From Mucilaginibacter dorajii (lineage in GTDB: Bacteria > Bacteroidota > Bacteroidia > Sphingobacteriales > Sphingobacteriaceae), in NCBI RefSeq assembly GCF_024808255.1, contig NZ_JANTYS010000016.1, positions 1-64,000 on the forward strand: 64,000 bases of DNA, read 5' to 3'. This document shows, one piece after another, positions 8,082-17,370 of the stretch. Position 1 is the first letter of the stretch; every line of letters starts with the position of its first letter. The notes below the pieces were generated by a model. That model worked only from the letters and a program-made list of their open reading frames with translations, did not search any database and had not been told where the DNA came from. A program made the translations under genes and the position numbers.

Positions 8082-10124
8082 TCAATTCGACAATTTGAAT
8101 TGCATCTTATTAACCCCTACTCCTTTAATTGTAAGCGATTTCCAATTAGATGGTAGCTTACTTTTAACTTGCACTATCCCTGCCGGGGTGATATCCAACC
8201 CACCAAAACCCATTAACAGGCTTTGAATAATACCGCCGGCACCAGTGGCGAAGTATGGGTTTGTCCCCCCCTTTGTTTCGGCAATTACCCGGAACGGAGG
8301 GTTCAAATTGGGTTCGTAGGCGTCTTTAAAGAAATGATAAGCTTTATCGCCATTGCCTAAACGTGCGTACAACAATGCAAAAACAGCCTGTGTCATGGCT
8401 GGGGTGCCTTCATTGGGTACACGGGTTTCGTAATATTCCAGGTCTTTTTTAATCTGCCCGGCATCTGTTATGGTTTTTAAAGGGTAAGCTAAAAGGTTTA
8501 CATCGGCTTGTTTAATACCTTCGCCGTTGTAAGTGGCAAACTCACGCGTAACGCCGTTATCCATTTTCAGGATGGGGATATTTTGCGCCACCAGCTGCCA
8601 ATCGGCATCAGCCTTAAATCCTAATATTTTGGCAGCGGCTGTTGCGTTCAACAGGTTAGCCTGTGCAGCGGCGTTGGTAAAAGCATTGTTATCAATATTT
8701 TCGGCCCATTCATCGGCAGCAACCACGTTTTTGATATCATAATGCCCGGGACCGTTCCGTTCAACGCGGCTTGCCCAAAAATCGGCAGTGGCAGATAGTA
8801 ATGGCCAGCCTTTTTCACGCAGCCAGTCTTTATCCTGTGTAACACAGTAATAATTCCATGCTGCAAGTGCAACGTCGGCTGTAATATGATGTTCAAACGG
8901 ACCGCTCAATGCCCAAACCGGCGTTTCCTCTACCCCGCTGTCGGCACTTTCCCAAGGGAACATGGCTCCTTTATAACCATGCGAAAACGCGTTTTTACGG
9001 GCGGCATCTAATCGCTCAAAACGATATTCAACCATCGATTTTGCAATTTCGGGGTGAAGCACCAGCATAGCCGGGTATATCCATATATCACAATCCCAAA
9101 AAACGTGACCGTTGTAACCTAAGCCAGACAACCCCATTGGCGATGGCGAATAAGCGGTTCCCGCACGAGAAAACGAGTATAAATGATATAACATACTATG
9201 AATATCCTGCTGAGCCTGCGCATCGCCTTCTACCTGGATATCGCTGGCCCAAAGATCATCCCAGGCTTTGTTATGGAATTTGATCAGCCTGTCCCTACCT
9301 TCCAATTTGGCAAAAATGGTTAAACGTTCGGCCTCATTCAACGGATCGGCATGATGCGCCGAAGTGATAGACGAACCGGTAACCGCGTACTTATAAGTTT
9401 CGCCGGCGGCTACGGTTTTGCTAAACTTCATGAGGTGCATGTTATTATCCCACATTTCGTGAATAATGCGTGGCTCCTGTCCATGAGGCTCGGTAAATAA
9501 GAATGATGTTGAAGCGCATAGCTGCATTTTTCCGGTAGGGCTTTTAGCTGTTGAGGTTAAAAGACTGATAGTTACGTGCGGCCGGTCTATCTCATTATAA
9601 TAATTCTGCACTTCTTTTAACGCGTCCGGCGCTTCCATTACACTGGCCGATGTAATACTGATGGCTTTCTTTGCCATAACGGATACATCCATCAATACGG
9701 TAAATGGCAACTGGCGAAGGGAATAGTAGGTATATTTTATAGTGGCCTTATCGGCATAATCAAACGTGGTGGTGAAAGCGGCGTGCTGCATATCCAATTC
9801 CTGCTTAAAATTGCTGATATTTTTGGCATCAATACGCCTGCCATCAATCTCCAGGTACATGTTAAGCAGGTTAAAACTATTTAAAAAATTGCTCACCCTA
9901 CCCCTGCCGTACAGATCATAAGCGCCGGCCAGCACCACATTTTTTACTTTAAAAGGTTCTGGTGCCGATACTATCCCTATCATACCATTGGCTACAGTGA
10001 TACCGTAATAATTTGCGGGGTCTATCTTATCCGCTTTAACCACCCAGGGGTTTATATCCTGGGCCTTCACTGTCATTGAAATTGATAGCGTTAGCAGGCT
10101 ACACCATGTATATATTTTTCTCAT
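8082..10124 (-). CDS. Secreted glycoside hydrolase family 65 protein
   Basis: About 680 residues with a signal peptide ending at TVKAQ. It matches GH65, the (alpha/alpha)6-barrel family of disaccharide phosphorylases and glucosidases. GHVFWDCDIWIYPAMLVLHP and YKGAMFPWESADSGVEETP are family signatures, and ADEWAENIDNNAFTN contains the general acid Glu (about residue 472). Secretion and the absence of a phosphate-utilisation context favour a hydrolase (like ATHL1/PGGHG-type alpha-glucosidases) over a phosphorylase. A TTG two codons upstream (10130) is possible, but the ATG at 10124 is preferred. It is the last gene of the SusCD locus, 8 bp after the haloperoxidase-like gene, so it probably cleaves the alpha-glycosidic glycan or glycoconjugate imported there. 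Confidence 0.85.
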   Translation of the reverse strand: MRKIYTWCSLLTLSISMTVKAQDINPWVVKADKIDPANYYGITVANGMIGIVSAPEPFKVKNVVLAGAYDLYGRGRVSNFLNSFNLLNMYLEIDGRRIDAKNISNFKQELDMQHAAFTTTFDYADKATIKYTYYSLRQLPFTVLMDVSVMAKKAISITSASVMEAPDALKEVQNYYNEIDRPHVTISLLTSTAKSPTGKMQLCASTSFLFTEPHGQEPRIIHEMWDNNMHLMKFSKTVAAGETYKYAVTGSSITSAHHADPLNEAERLTIFAKLEGRDRLIKFHNKAWDDLWASDIQVEGDAQAQQDIHSMLYHLYSFSRAGTAYSPSPMGLSGLGYNGHVFWDCDIWIYPAMLVLHPEIAKSMVEYRFERLDAARKNAFSHGYKGAMFPWESADSGVEETPVWALSGPFEHHITADVALAAWNYYCVTQDKDWLREKGWPLLSATADFWASRVERNGPGHYDIKNVVAADEWAENIDNNAFTNAAAQANLLNATAAAKILGFKADADWQLVAQNIPILKMDNGVTREFATYNGEGIKQADVNLLAYPLKTITDAGQIKKDLEYYETRVPNEGTPAMTQAVFALLYARLGNGDKAYHFFKDAYEPNLNPPFRVIAETKGGTNPYFATGAGGIIQSLLMGFGGLDITPAGIVQVKSKLPSNWKSLTIKGVGVNKMQFKLSN

Positions 10125-10132
10125 TATCAATA

Positions 10133-11455
10133 TTATTTTTTCATAACCAGTTTTACTGCAACCGAGTCACCAACAATTTTTCCATACTGATTGGATACCA
10201 CGCACGAATTATGGAAATGTATCCCACCGTAAAAACGCGCCCAAACATTTTCGTTTGCCGCATCCCTGAATGATTTATACGATCTGCTTTTAATGCCAAA
10301 TTCCAATTCAGAAGTGTCAGTATAAGCTACATTATCACCCAACGCGCTGGTTAAAGCTTCGGCAGCAGCAGCAGATATGGTGCAATGCCCACAGGTATAT
10401 TCGGGGAATGGCGGCGTTTGCAAATGTGGCCGCCAGCCGGCATCAAAATAGCCGTTAATAATTGTTTCGGGCCGCGCGGTGTTGTAGGTGTATTTGGCCG
10501 TCCACGATTCAATAAACGCGTCAAATAGCGCTATGGCCGTTTTAGCGTAAGCATAAACGGTTTTATTAAAATCAGCATTTACTTTTTTGGCACCAATGCC
10601 GGTAATACTTAACCAATGGCCAGGGGGAGAAAACTTTTTGGTAATGAAAGTTAAATGCCCTTTAACATTTAGCTTGCCCGGATTATCGTCCCAAAAATCG
10701 GCCATATGCGCCTGATCTTTAGTGAGGCTATCAACAGCGTTTTTGATATATATTACTTCCTGGTAATACTTGCTGCTTTTATCTTTTACATTAAATACAG
10801 GTGGCATAGGCACGCTATATTCTTTGGCACTATGCATTACCATAGTTCTGATCTCGCTCCAGTGCGGTTCAACGGCTTCGCCATAAAGCGGGGGCGTGGG
10901 TACCCATCGCCCTGGTTGGTCATTAATGGCAAACTTGGTGGTACTGCGCGTTTTAAGGTAGTTGTCTTTTTTACTCCACGCCATTATTGACATCGCGACA
11001 GCTTTTGCATAAGTTTCAGAACTACTAATCATTTCAGTGGGCATTCCATGTAAAACAGCGGCCTCATGTAACTTGTCGGTATAGTATTTAAGGCTTCCTT
11101 CGGGGAAGGTAACAGCCTCGCCTACTTTGCAAAAAGCTAATAAAGCGGCATACTCAAAATTTATGGTTTCATTTGCTGCAGGTTTAGCAACATTTTGCAA
11201 ACCATTTAATTGCCCAACAAGTGATTGATATTGTTTTGGATAACCGGCTGCTATTACCTCATACCCGGCAACAGTAGCATAGGCATAATTACGGGAAGCC
11301 ACTACCGGCGTAAAATTATTACCCATAACTACCCCGTTTAATTCATGTACCGTATTGCTATACAAAGCCGGGTTGCTGAAATAAACCTTGTAATCGGGCT
11401 TTTTACACGATGTAAAAATTAAAGTAACTACTATAGTTAAAAGCAATGATCTCAT
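10133..11455 (-). CDS. Vanadium-dependent haloperoxidase/PAP2-family lipoprotein
   Basis: A 440-residue lipoprotein (FTSCKKPDY lipobox). The C-terminal half carries the vanadate/phosphate site of the haloperoxidase-PAP2 superfamily: KX6RP as K321...R328-P329 (KYTYNTARP), the Gly-His pair as CGH with H357, and RX5H as R407...H413 (RFYGGIHF). The canonical Asp three residues past the last His is not present (H413-FHN-S). The family includes true haloperoxidases and acid phosphatases, so either oxidation of halides or phosphoester cleavage is possible. It sits between the VCBS/ASPIC gene (46 bp) and the GH65 gene (8 bp) in the SusCD operon, implying a role in processing the same extracellular substrate. 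Confidence 0.85.
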   Translation of the reverse strand: MRSLLLTIVVTLIFTSCKKPDYKVYFSNPALYSNTVHELNGVVMGNNFTPVVASRNYAYATVAGYEVIAAGYPKQYQSLVGQLNGLQNVAKPAANETINFEYAALLAFCKVGEAVTFPEGSLKYYTDKLHEAAVLHGMPTEMISSSETYAKAVAMSIMAWSKKDNYLKTRSTTKFAINDQPGRWVPTPPLYGEAVEPHWSEIRTMVMHSAKEYSVPMPPVFNVKDKSSKYYQEVIYIKNAVDSLTKDQAHMADFWDDNPGKLNVKGHLTFITKKFSPPGHWLSITGIGAKKVNADFNKTVYAYAKTAIALFDAFIESWTAKYTYNTARPETIINGYFDAGWRPHLQTPPFPEYTCGHCTISAAAAEALTSALGDNVAYTDTSELEFGIKSRSYKSFRDAANENVWARFYGGIHFHNSCVVSNQYGKIVGDSVAVKLVMKK

Positions 11456-11500
11456 ATTTACAGAAGGGAATAATTACTTTACAATATGTATATGTTTTTA

Positions 11501-14500
11501 TTACTTATTTAATTTAAAAAATCTGATGGGTTTATTATTGAAAGCTACTGCGTATATAAAGCCGGCGTTAGTTTTGATGGCTTTAATATCCCGCACCTCT
11601 CCGCGCAGCAAAAAGCCAGATGATTCCGGCGATGTTTCTGTAAATCCATCTCTCCCATTTACCCAAAGTACATCACCATAGTCGGCATCATACCGGCCTT
11701 CGTAAGGTAACACACCACTAAAGTTGCCCCCGGCAATGATTCCTTTTTGATTGCCGGCCGTGAATACACTTAACCCAAAAAGTGGGGAAACCTGTGCCGA
11801 TGATGGAAACGCCTTAAATTGAAATTGACCATTGCCCTGGTTATAAAAAACACCCGATTGAAACGAAGTAGCTTGTAAAGGTTTTGTATCACTTAACGAA
11901 TCGCCAAATAACTGTTCTACAGTTTTGCCGGCAAAATCATGAAAATATAAAAACTTCTTTTTAATAAGCGGTACCTGTCGCTCTATGTCGCTCTTGCCTA
12001 AAAATGTGTAGTATTTTTGGTCGATGCCATAGCTTATTATCGGGTCAATCGTCCCGTTTTTATCCAGATCTGAAAGATATAGTTTGATGGGCGCCGCCGG
12101 TGTTGGTTTAAGCTTTGAGTTACAGCCGTAATTACCCGCCAGTATATCTATTTTGCCATCGCCATCTACATCGGCAAGCACAATCTTTTGCCACCAGCCC
12201 GATAGCTGATCCATCTCCGGTTCATTTTGCGGCACTAAGCTTCCCTTCTTATTTAAAAAGATTTTCACCGGCATCCATTCGCCCGCTACAACTAAATCGG
12301 GCCAGCCATCGTTATCAATATCGGCAAAGGCAGCAGAACGCAACATGCCGGCATGTTTTATCTCTTCGGGAATCTCAACCTGGTGGTATCCGCCATGCCC
12401 ATCATTCATCAACAGGTACGACTCCACTATTTTACCAAACCCTAAGGCATCCGGCGCGCCGCCGATAAAAATATCGGGATACCCATCATAATTAATATCG
12501 GCTACTGCCACTGCCGATTTATTTGTTTTGATTGACGGGATATTAGCCGAGCGTGTAAAATTACCCTTGCCATCATTTATATATAAACGATCTGCCAATT
12601 CAGCCGAACCATTAACCAATTGATTGCCGCCGCTCGCTACAAACAAATCGGGAAAGCCATCCCGGTTTGCATCAAGAAACACCGCATCCACATCTTCACT
12701 TGCCGAATCGGCTTCAAATGCCTTTTGCACAGATGCTTTAAAGTCGCCGCCGGGCGTTTGCAAAAACAACGCGCCAGGCTGATTTTGGGCACCACATACG
12801 TAAAAGTCATCTAAACCATCATGATTTACATCGGCAACCGCCATCCGCGGCCCCTCTGCCGATAACATATGCGGGATGAGCGGCTGCTGGTTAAAATCAA
12901 CAAAATCATTTTCCTTATGCTTCCAATTAATGTGTATGGTGTTAGTTATCTCTTTAAAAATCGGTTTTTTAGATGGGAAAAAAAGCTCATATTTAAATTT
13001 GCCATTTGCGTTCCGTTCGTCGACAGTTAACTGCTGGTTAGCCTTCACATTTTTCAAAACCTGGTATGATGCATTTGGCCAAACAATTAAAACGCTATCT
13101 ATAATTTGCTGCTTACCTAAGCCAAAATGCAGCTTAGGCTCAACCGATGATTGAAACCCCCGCGTGAGCATCAATTGCTCGTACTGCATTTGCCCTTTGC
13201 AAAACACGTATACCTTTGTGCCCAAACCAAAAATGTTATCCTGCCTGCCGGTAAATTTGAGACTTAAGTAGGCTATTTTTGCAAGCGTATTTTTATAGAT
13301 CCCTGCTTCGTGGTTTACATTATTAGTAACCAAATCAAGCCTGCCATCATTATTCAAATCGGCATATGCGGCGCCGTTAGCTAAGCCGGGATTATGCATA
13401 CCCCAATCCCAGCTTTTATCGGTAAATTTTTCGTTTTTGTTGCCTTTAAACAGGTAACTATGTACATCGCCCAAAGGCATTTGAGCTAACGCGACACTAT
13501 CGTACCGGCCGGAATTATTGAGCAGCCCCTGCACCTGATCGTTGGAGATATAGCTTACATAATCCATATCCAACGCCCGGCGTTTTATTCCATTGGCTAT
13601 AAAAAGGTCTTTAATGCCATCGTTATCAAAATCGGCAAGCAACGGGCTCCAGCTCCAATCCGTCGCGGCAACGCCATCCATTAAAGCAACATCGCTAAAA
13701 GCTTCGCCGTTACCCATGTTTTTTTGGAGCGAATTGCGTGAATATTGATTTTGGAACCCGTTGCGGGTAATTTTTAGTTTGTATTGATCATATGATTCAT
13801 CGCCGCCATAACTTTTGAGCACAGTTTCCTCGCCGGGCAACATATCGGCAGTTACCACATCCAGCTGACCATCATTATTAAAATCGGCCATATCATTCCC
13901 CATACTAAAGCGGCTGTAATGATTAAAATGTTTAGCTCCCGATTCGGTAAACGTTCCATCGTGATTATTGATGTAGTAATAATCATTTTCATGAAAATCA
14001 TTACCAACATAAATATCTTCCCAGCCATCGTTGTTTAAATCGCCTACGGCAACGCCCAAACCGTAGCCCAGGGCACTACTGTAAATACCCGCTTTTTTAG
14101 TAACATCGGCGAAGTGATTTTTTGTGTTGATGTAAAATTTGCTACCTGCCAGTTTGTTATCAATTCGCCGGGCCGATGTATCGCCATAAACAGCAACCGA
14201 ATGATCCGACTGGTTTAGCAAAAAGCAATCAAGCAAGCCGTCATGATTGGCATCAAAAAAGACTGCTTGTGTACTATAGCCCGAAAAATCAAGCCCGTAT
14301 TGCTCAGATTGCTCTGTAAACGTGCCATTATGATTATTGATATACAACATATTATGCCCTTTAAGGCCTAATTTGCCCGCTACCGCGCAAACATAAATAT
14401 CAAGGTAGCCGTCATTGTTAACATCGGCCATGGTGACACCAGTGCTCCAATCGGCACTGCCGGCTACACCTGCCTTTTGGGTAATATCTTCAAACTTGTA

Positions 14501-14797
14501 ATTCCCTTTATTGATGTAAAGCTTGTTTCCCCCTTTTTGGTTTGATGTAAAAAAGATGTCGGGCAACCCATCGTTGTTAATATCTCCAACAGCTACGCCG
14601 CCACCATTGTAATAATACAAATAGTCTAAAATACCGGGTTTATCATTATCGCTGATGTGGTTTACAAAGTGGATGTTGGTTTGCGAGGATGGCAATAGCT
14701 GAAATAGCGCGGGTATTTCCTGCTTTTTTTTGCAGGATAGTATTAACAAAGGCAACAAGCAAAAGCACAAAATATTTTTATACCTCATTGGCAACAT
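11501..14797 (-). CDS. Giant VCBS/FG-GAP repeat lipoprotein with ASPIC/UnbV domain
   Basis: 1098 residues with a lipoprotein signal (LLILSCKKK). Thirteen Ca-binding DxNxDG-type motifs (for example DINNDGLPDIF, DVNNDGYLDIY, DLNNDGWEDIY, DANRDGFPDLF, DIDNDGWPDLV) build two beta-propellers. Between them, about residues 515-600, lies an ASPIC/UnbV segment (GRQDNIFGLGTKVYVFC ... FGLGKQQIIDSVLIVWPN). Such proteins are surface-exposed and are often encoded beside SusCD pairs in Bacteroidota, where a ligand-binding or scaffolding role is assumed. It starts 4 bp after the GyrI-like gene. An alternative ATG is at 14788. No catalytic site is evident. Confidence 0.88.
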   Translation of the reverse strand: MLPMRYKNILCFCLLPLLILSCKKKQEIPALFQLLPSSQTNIHFVNHISDNDKPGILDYLYYYNGGGVAVGDINNDGLPDIFFTSNQKGGNKLYINKGNYKFEDITQKAGVAGSADWSTGVTMADVNNDGYLDIYVCAVAGKLGLKGHNMLYINNHNGTFTEQSEQYGLDFSGYSTQAVFFDANHDGLLDCFLLNQSDHSVAVYGDTSARRIDNKLAGSKFYINTKNHFADVTKKAGIYSSALGYGLGVAVGDLNNDGWEDIYVGNDFHENDYYYINNHDGTFTESGAKHFNHYSRFSMGNDMADFNNDGQLDVVTADMLPGEETVLKSYGGDESYDQYKLKITRNGFQNQYSRNSLQKNMGNGEAFSDVALMDGVAATDWSWSPLLADFDNDGIKDLFIANGIKRRALDMDYVSYISNDQVQGLLNNSGRYDSVALAQMPLGDVHSYLFKGNKNEKFTDKSWDWGMHNPGLANGAAYADLNNDGRLDLVTNNVNHEAGIYKNTLAKIAYLSLKFTGRQDNIFGLGTKVYVFCKGQMQYEQLMLTRGFQSSVEPKLHFGLGKQQIIDSVLIVWPNASYQVLKNVKANQQLTVDERNANGKFKYELFFPSKKPIFKEITNTIHINWKHKENDFVDFNQQPLIPHMLSAEGPRMAVADVNHDGLDDFYVCGAQNQPGALFLQTPGGDFKASVQKAFEADSASEDVDAVFLDANRDGFPDLFVASGGNQLVNGSAELADRLYINDGKGNFTRSANIPSIKTNKSAVAVADINYDGYPDIFIGGAPDALGFGKIVESYLLMNDGHGGYHQVEIPEEIKHAGMLRSAAFADIDNDGWPDLVVAGEWMPVKIFLNKKGSLVPQNEPEMDQLSGWWQKIVLADVDGDGKIDILAGNYGCNSKLKPTPAAPIKLYLSDLDKNGTIDPIISYGIDQKYYTFLGKSDIERQVPLIKKKFLYFHDFAGKTVEQLFGDSLSDTKPLQATSFQSGVFYNQGNGQFQFKAFPSSAQVSPLFGLSVFTAGNQKGIIAGGNFSGVLPYEGRYDADYGDVLWVNGRDGFTETSPESSGFLLRGEVRDIKAIKTNAGFIYAVAFNNKPIRFFKLNK

Positions 14798-14801
14798 AAT
14801 T

Positions 14802-15725
14802 TTAAATTACGGGATAGCTAAGCTGCATATTTACCATATCGCTATCGCCAGTTGGTATCTTGTTGTTTAAATAGGTTTCAAAAGGCGCTATTTGTTTTAA
14901 TAGTCCATGATCATCCATATACCTTTCCATAGCCGCGTAAATTTTATGCCTGTCTGCGTACCTTCCTTTAAAATTGCCTACAAGCATTTTACCCGCGTGA
15001 AACTGCATAAAGGTAATTCCGCCCGTTGAAGTTAAAGCTTTATTTACAGGCAGCCCAACTAATATTTGTAAAGAATCTGTTTTATAAGGATAATAGGAAG
15101 CAGACAAAGGCGCGATGGCCTTAAGTTTATTTTGATTAATAAAATTGTTAACAATTTGGGCGGCTTCCGCAGTTTGGTGGTATTTATTTTGGGCTATTAT
15201 AGTGGCCTTTTTAACGGCCATATAACGGGCGGTAATAGTTGTTTCTTTAATGGCAAACCCATAATATAATTTTGAGTTTTCCATAAACCCTTTAAGACAT
15301 AAAATCAGATAAGATGGTGACACCGATGACGAAAACTGCGAAATAAGCCACTTTAAACCGTTTGTATTGTGGTTGATAATGACTGTCGAGGTGTTGGCAT
15401 TGGTAACACCAGGGATTACTGTGTATAAATAACGATAGCTAATGTGATGTTGGTTATTGATGACCTCAAAGGCGTTGGCTGTTATCGCTCTAACCTTAAT
15501 ATCCTGTTTGGTATTGTGAACGGAGAAGCCCAAACTGGTATTGTTTATTTGCCACTGCTCTTCCGGGAGCCCTAATATTTCTTTCCAACGACTGCTTCCG
15601 ACACTGGGTGCAAATTGCTGACAAACATCAAAATATTTGGCCTTTATGTTTATACTGCTTTGTAAGCTAAACGGGATAAGGCCGGCAGTCACTAATATCA
15701 CCGACACAATTATCGCTTTTTTCAT
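14802..15725 (-). CDS. Membrane-anchored SRPBCC/GyrI-like effector-binding protein
   Basis: 307 residues. One N-terminal hydrophobic segment (about 4-26) should export or anchor it. Residues about 35-165 look like a START/SRPBCC-type domain (weak). Residues about 215-307 fit the GyrI-like/effector-binding fold: GGITFMQFHAGKMLVGNFKG, IYAAMERYMDDHGL, PFETYLNNKIPTGD and a final LSYPV are the expected strand-helix-strand signatures. GyrI domains bind small molecules. An exported version inside a SusCD operon could sense or carry a ligand. The gene lies 95 bp after susD, separated by the 22-bp-stem hairpin, and 4 bp before the VCBS gene. Confidence 0.65.
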   Translation of the reverse strand: MKKAIIVSVILVTAGLIPFSLQSSINIKAKYFDVCQQFAPSVGSSRWKEILGLPEEQWQINNTSLGFSVHNTKQDIKVRAITANAFEVINNQHHISYRYLYTVIPGVTNANTSTVIINHNTNGLKWLISQFSSSVSPSYLILCLKGFMENSKLYYGFAIKETTITARYMAVKKATIIAQNKYHQTAEAAQIVNNFINQNKLKAIAPLSASYYPYKTDSLQILVGLPVNKALTSTGGITFMQFHAGKMLVGNFKGRYADRHKIYAAMERYMDDHGLLKQIAPFETYLNNKIPTGDSDMVNMQLSYPVI

Positions 15726-15750
15726 TTATCAGAACTATTATATGAAACTT

Positions 15751-15800
15751 TCCTTAAACACAACGGAACAGCATTGTTGCTGTTCCGTTGTGTTTAAGGA
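15751..15800 (-). promoter_or_regulatory. Strong intra-operon hairpin after susD
   Basis: Perfect 22-bp arms (15751-15772 and 15779-15800) enclose a 6-base loop. The hairpin starts 20 bp after the susD stop and ends 26 bp before the next ATG. No T-run follows on the minus strand, so it looks like an mRNA-stabilising or partial-attenuation element rather than a full terminator. It would let SusC/SusD be made in excess over the downstream enzymes. Confidence 0.8.
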
Positions 15801-15819
15801 ATATGATTCAGCTTTAATA

Positions 15820-17343
15820 TTAATAACCAGGATTTTGTGTTAACAATGGATTGGTATTAATTTGTGGCTGAGGTATTGGAAATACAAATGTATGATTATC
15901 TGCCGCATCCTGAACCTTACCCGGAGTACGTGGACCGGTATAATATTTAGTTCCTGTTGCCACTTCAAAGCGGATAAGATCATTCCTTCTCCAACCCTCC
16001 CATGCAAATTCACGACCACGCTCGGCAAGTAAATTATCCATAGTTAAAGTTGCAAACGGCGCAACGCCGGCTCTTGCTCTTATTAAATTTACGTTAACAA
16101 GTGCACCGGCTACATTACCAAGATGCAATTGTGCTTCCGCTGCCATCATATATGCATCGGCAAGGCGAAACCTAACGCCATCATTGCTGGTACCGTCACT
16201 GCCAGTACCAGGTTGTGGTTGATATTTTACGCTACGTGCACCTGCGTATTTAAAGCTATCGGCAGGGTTACTCAATTCGTTTACATAAGTACTTAGCACA
16301 GTTCCTGATATAGGGGCTCCCGATGCGGTATATTGCTGACCAACCAGCCACATTTTTTTGCGCGCATCATCATCAGTAAATGATTTGTAAAATGCTCTTG
16401 GAGCACAAAAACCGTTATAAGGTTGATTGGTTAAGTTAAACGTTAAGTTGTTATTGTAGTTAAGGGTATACATTTGTATTACGTTACCTTTTATCAACGG
16501 ATAATTAAACGGAATGGTAAAAATGTTTTCTACCGAACCCCTGTTGGTATAAGTAAAGTTATCTAAAAAATTAGGCTGTAAGCTGTATTTCTTTGAATCG
16601 ATAACCATTTGCGCATACTTTAACGCGTTTGCCCATTGCGCGGTGCCTGTGTAAACCTGCGCATTTAGATACAGTTTAGCTAAAAGCATATAGCCGCCCC
16701 ATTGATTAAAATGACCATAATTGGCAGGGTTGGCTGTAGCATTATCCGCAGATAATAAAGGAACATTTTCTACAAGGTCTTTTTCAAGATAAGCATAAAC
16801 ATCGGCCCTTTTTACGGGTGCTACGCTGGCGCTGGCGCTGTAGGTAGTTACCAGGGGAATGTTACCATAAAGGTCTGTCATTAAAAACAAATAATAATCT
16901 CTCAAAACGCTGATCTCTGCTATCAAAGCAGGAGCATTTGAGGGTTTGCTTGCCAGGCCATTTATAATGCTTATTACGAAATTACATTTGGTAATACCAT
17001 TACTTAAATCCTGCCAGCCACCATTGTCATTTGAGTTGTTGGCGTCAACAGTGTGCTGCCAAAGCTGAACGTGTGAGCCGCCATCATACCAGTCGTTACC
17101 ACGTGTCGGAATGATCATTTCATCGGTAGAGGCTTCGTTAAGCTGGAAAACGTTTTCGGTTTGCAATGGCGTTAATGCAGAATATGCAGGTGCCAAACCA
17201 GCCGCTATCTCGGCAGGCGTTTTATAGAAATTTTCGATTGGCACAACGCTGTACGCGTTCTGATCAAGCTTTTTACACGATTGAGTTAGCATACCCGACA
17301 TCATTACAACCGGAAGCAGGTATAATATTTTTTTATTTTTCAT
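15820..17343 (-). CDS. SusD/RagB-family glycan-binding lipoprotein
   Basis: 507 residues with a lipoprotein signal (TQSCKKLDQ). SusD signatures are the N-terminal helical TPR-like region (ENFYKTPAEIAAGLAPAY), the conserved RLADAYMMAAEAQLHLGN and AWEGWRRNDLIRF near the C-terminus, and the terminal PIPQPQINTNPLLTQNPGY. SusD proteins sit on the cell surface as the lid of the SusC channel and bind the glycan. The gene starts 27 bp after susC. The glycan specificity cannot be read, but the downstream GH65 suggests an alpha-glucoside-type ligand. Confidence 0.95.
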   Translation of the reverse strand: MKNKKILYLLPVVMMSGMLTQSCKKLDQNAYSVVPIENFYKTPAEIAAGLAPAYSALTPLQTENVFQLNEASTDEMIIPTRGNDWYDGGSHVQLWQHTVDANNSNDNGGWQDLSNGITKCNFVISIINGLASKPSNAPALIAEISVLRDYYLFLMTDLYGNIPLVTTYSASASVAPVKRADVYAYLEKDLVENVPLLSADNATANPANYGHFNQWGGYMLLAKLYLNAQVYTGTAQWANALKYAQMVIDSKKYSLQPNFLDNFTYTNRGSVENIFTIPFNYPLIKGNVIQMYTLNYNNNLTFNLTNQPYNGFCAPRAFYKSFTDDDARKKMWLVGQQYTASGAPISGTVLSTYVNELSNPADSFKYAGARSVKYQPQPGTGSDGTSNDGVRFRLADAYMMAAEAQLHLGNVAGALVNVNLIRARAGVAPFATLTMDNLLAERGREFAWEGWRRNDLIRFEVATGTKYYTGPRTPGKVQDAADNHTFVFPIPQPQINTNPLLTQNPGY

Positions 17344-17370
17344 GTCTTTTTTATTTGATTATAACAGCTT

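Noticed and set aside
15751-15800. Rho-independent terminator after susD
   Set aside because: No T-run follows the stem on the minus strand, and genes continue on the same strand 26 bp later; treated as an intra-operon hairpin.
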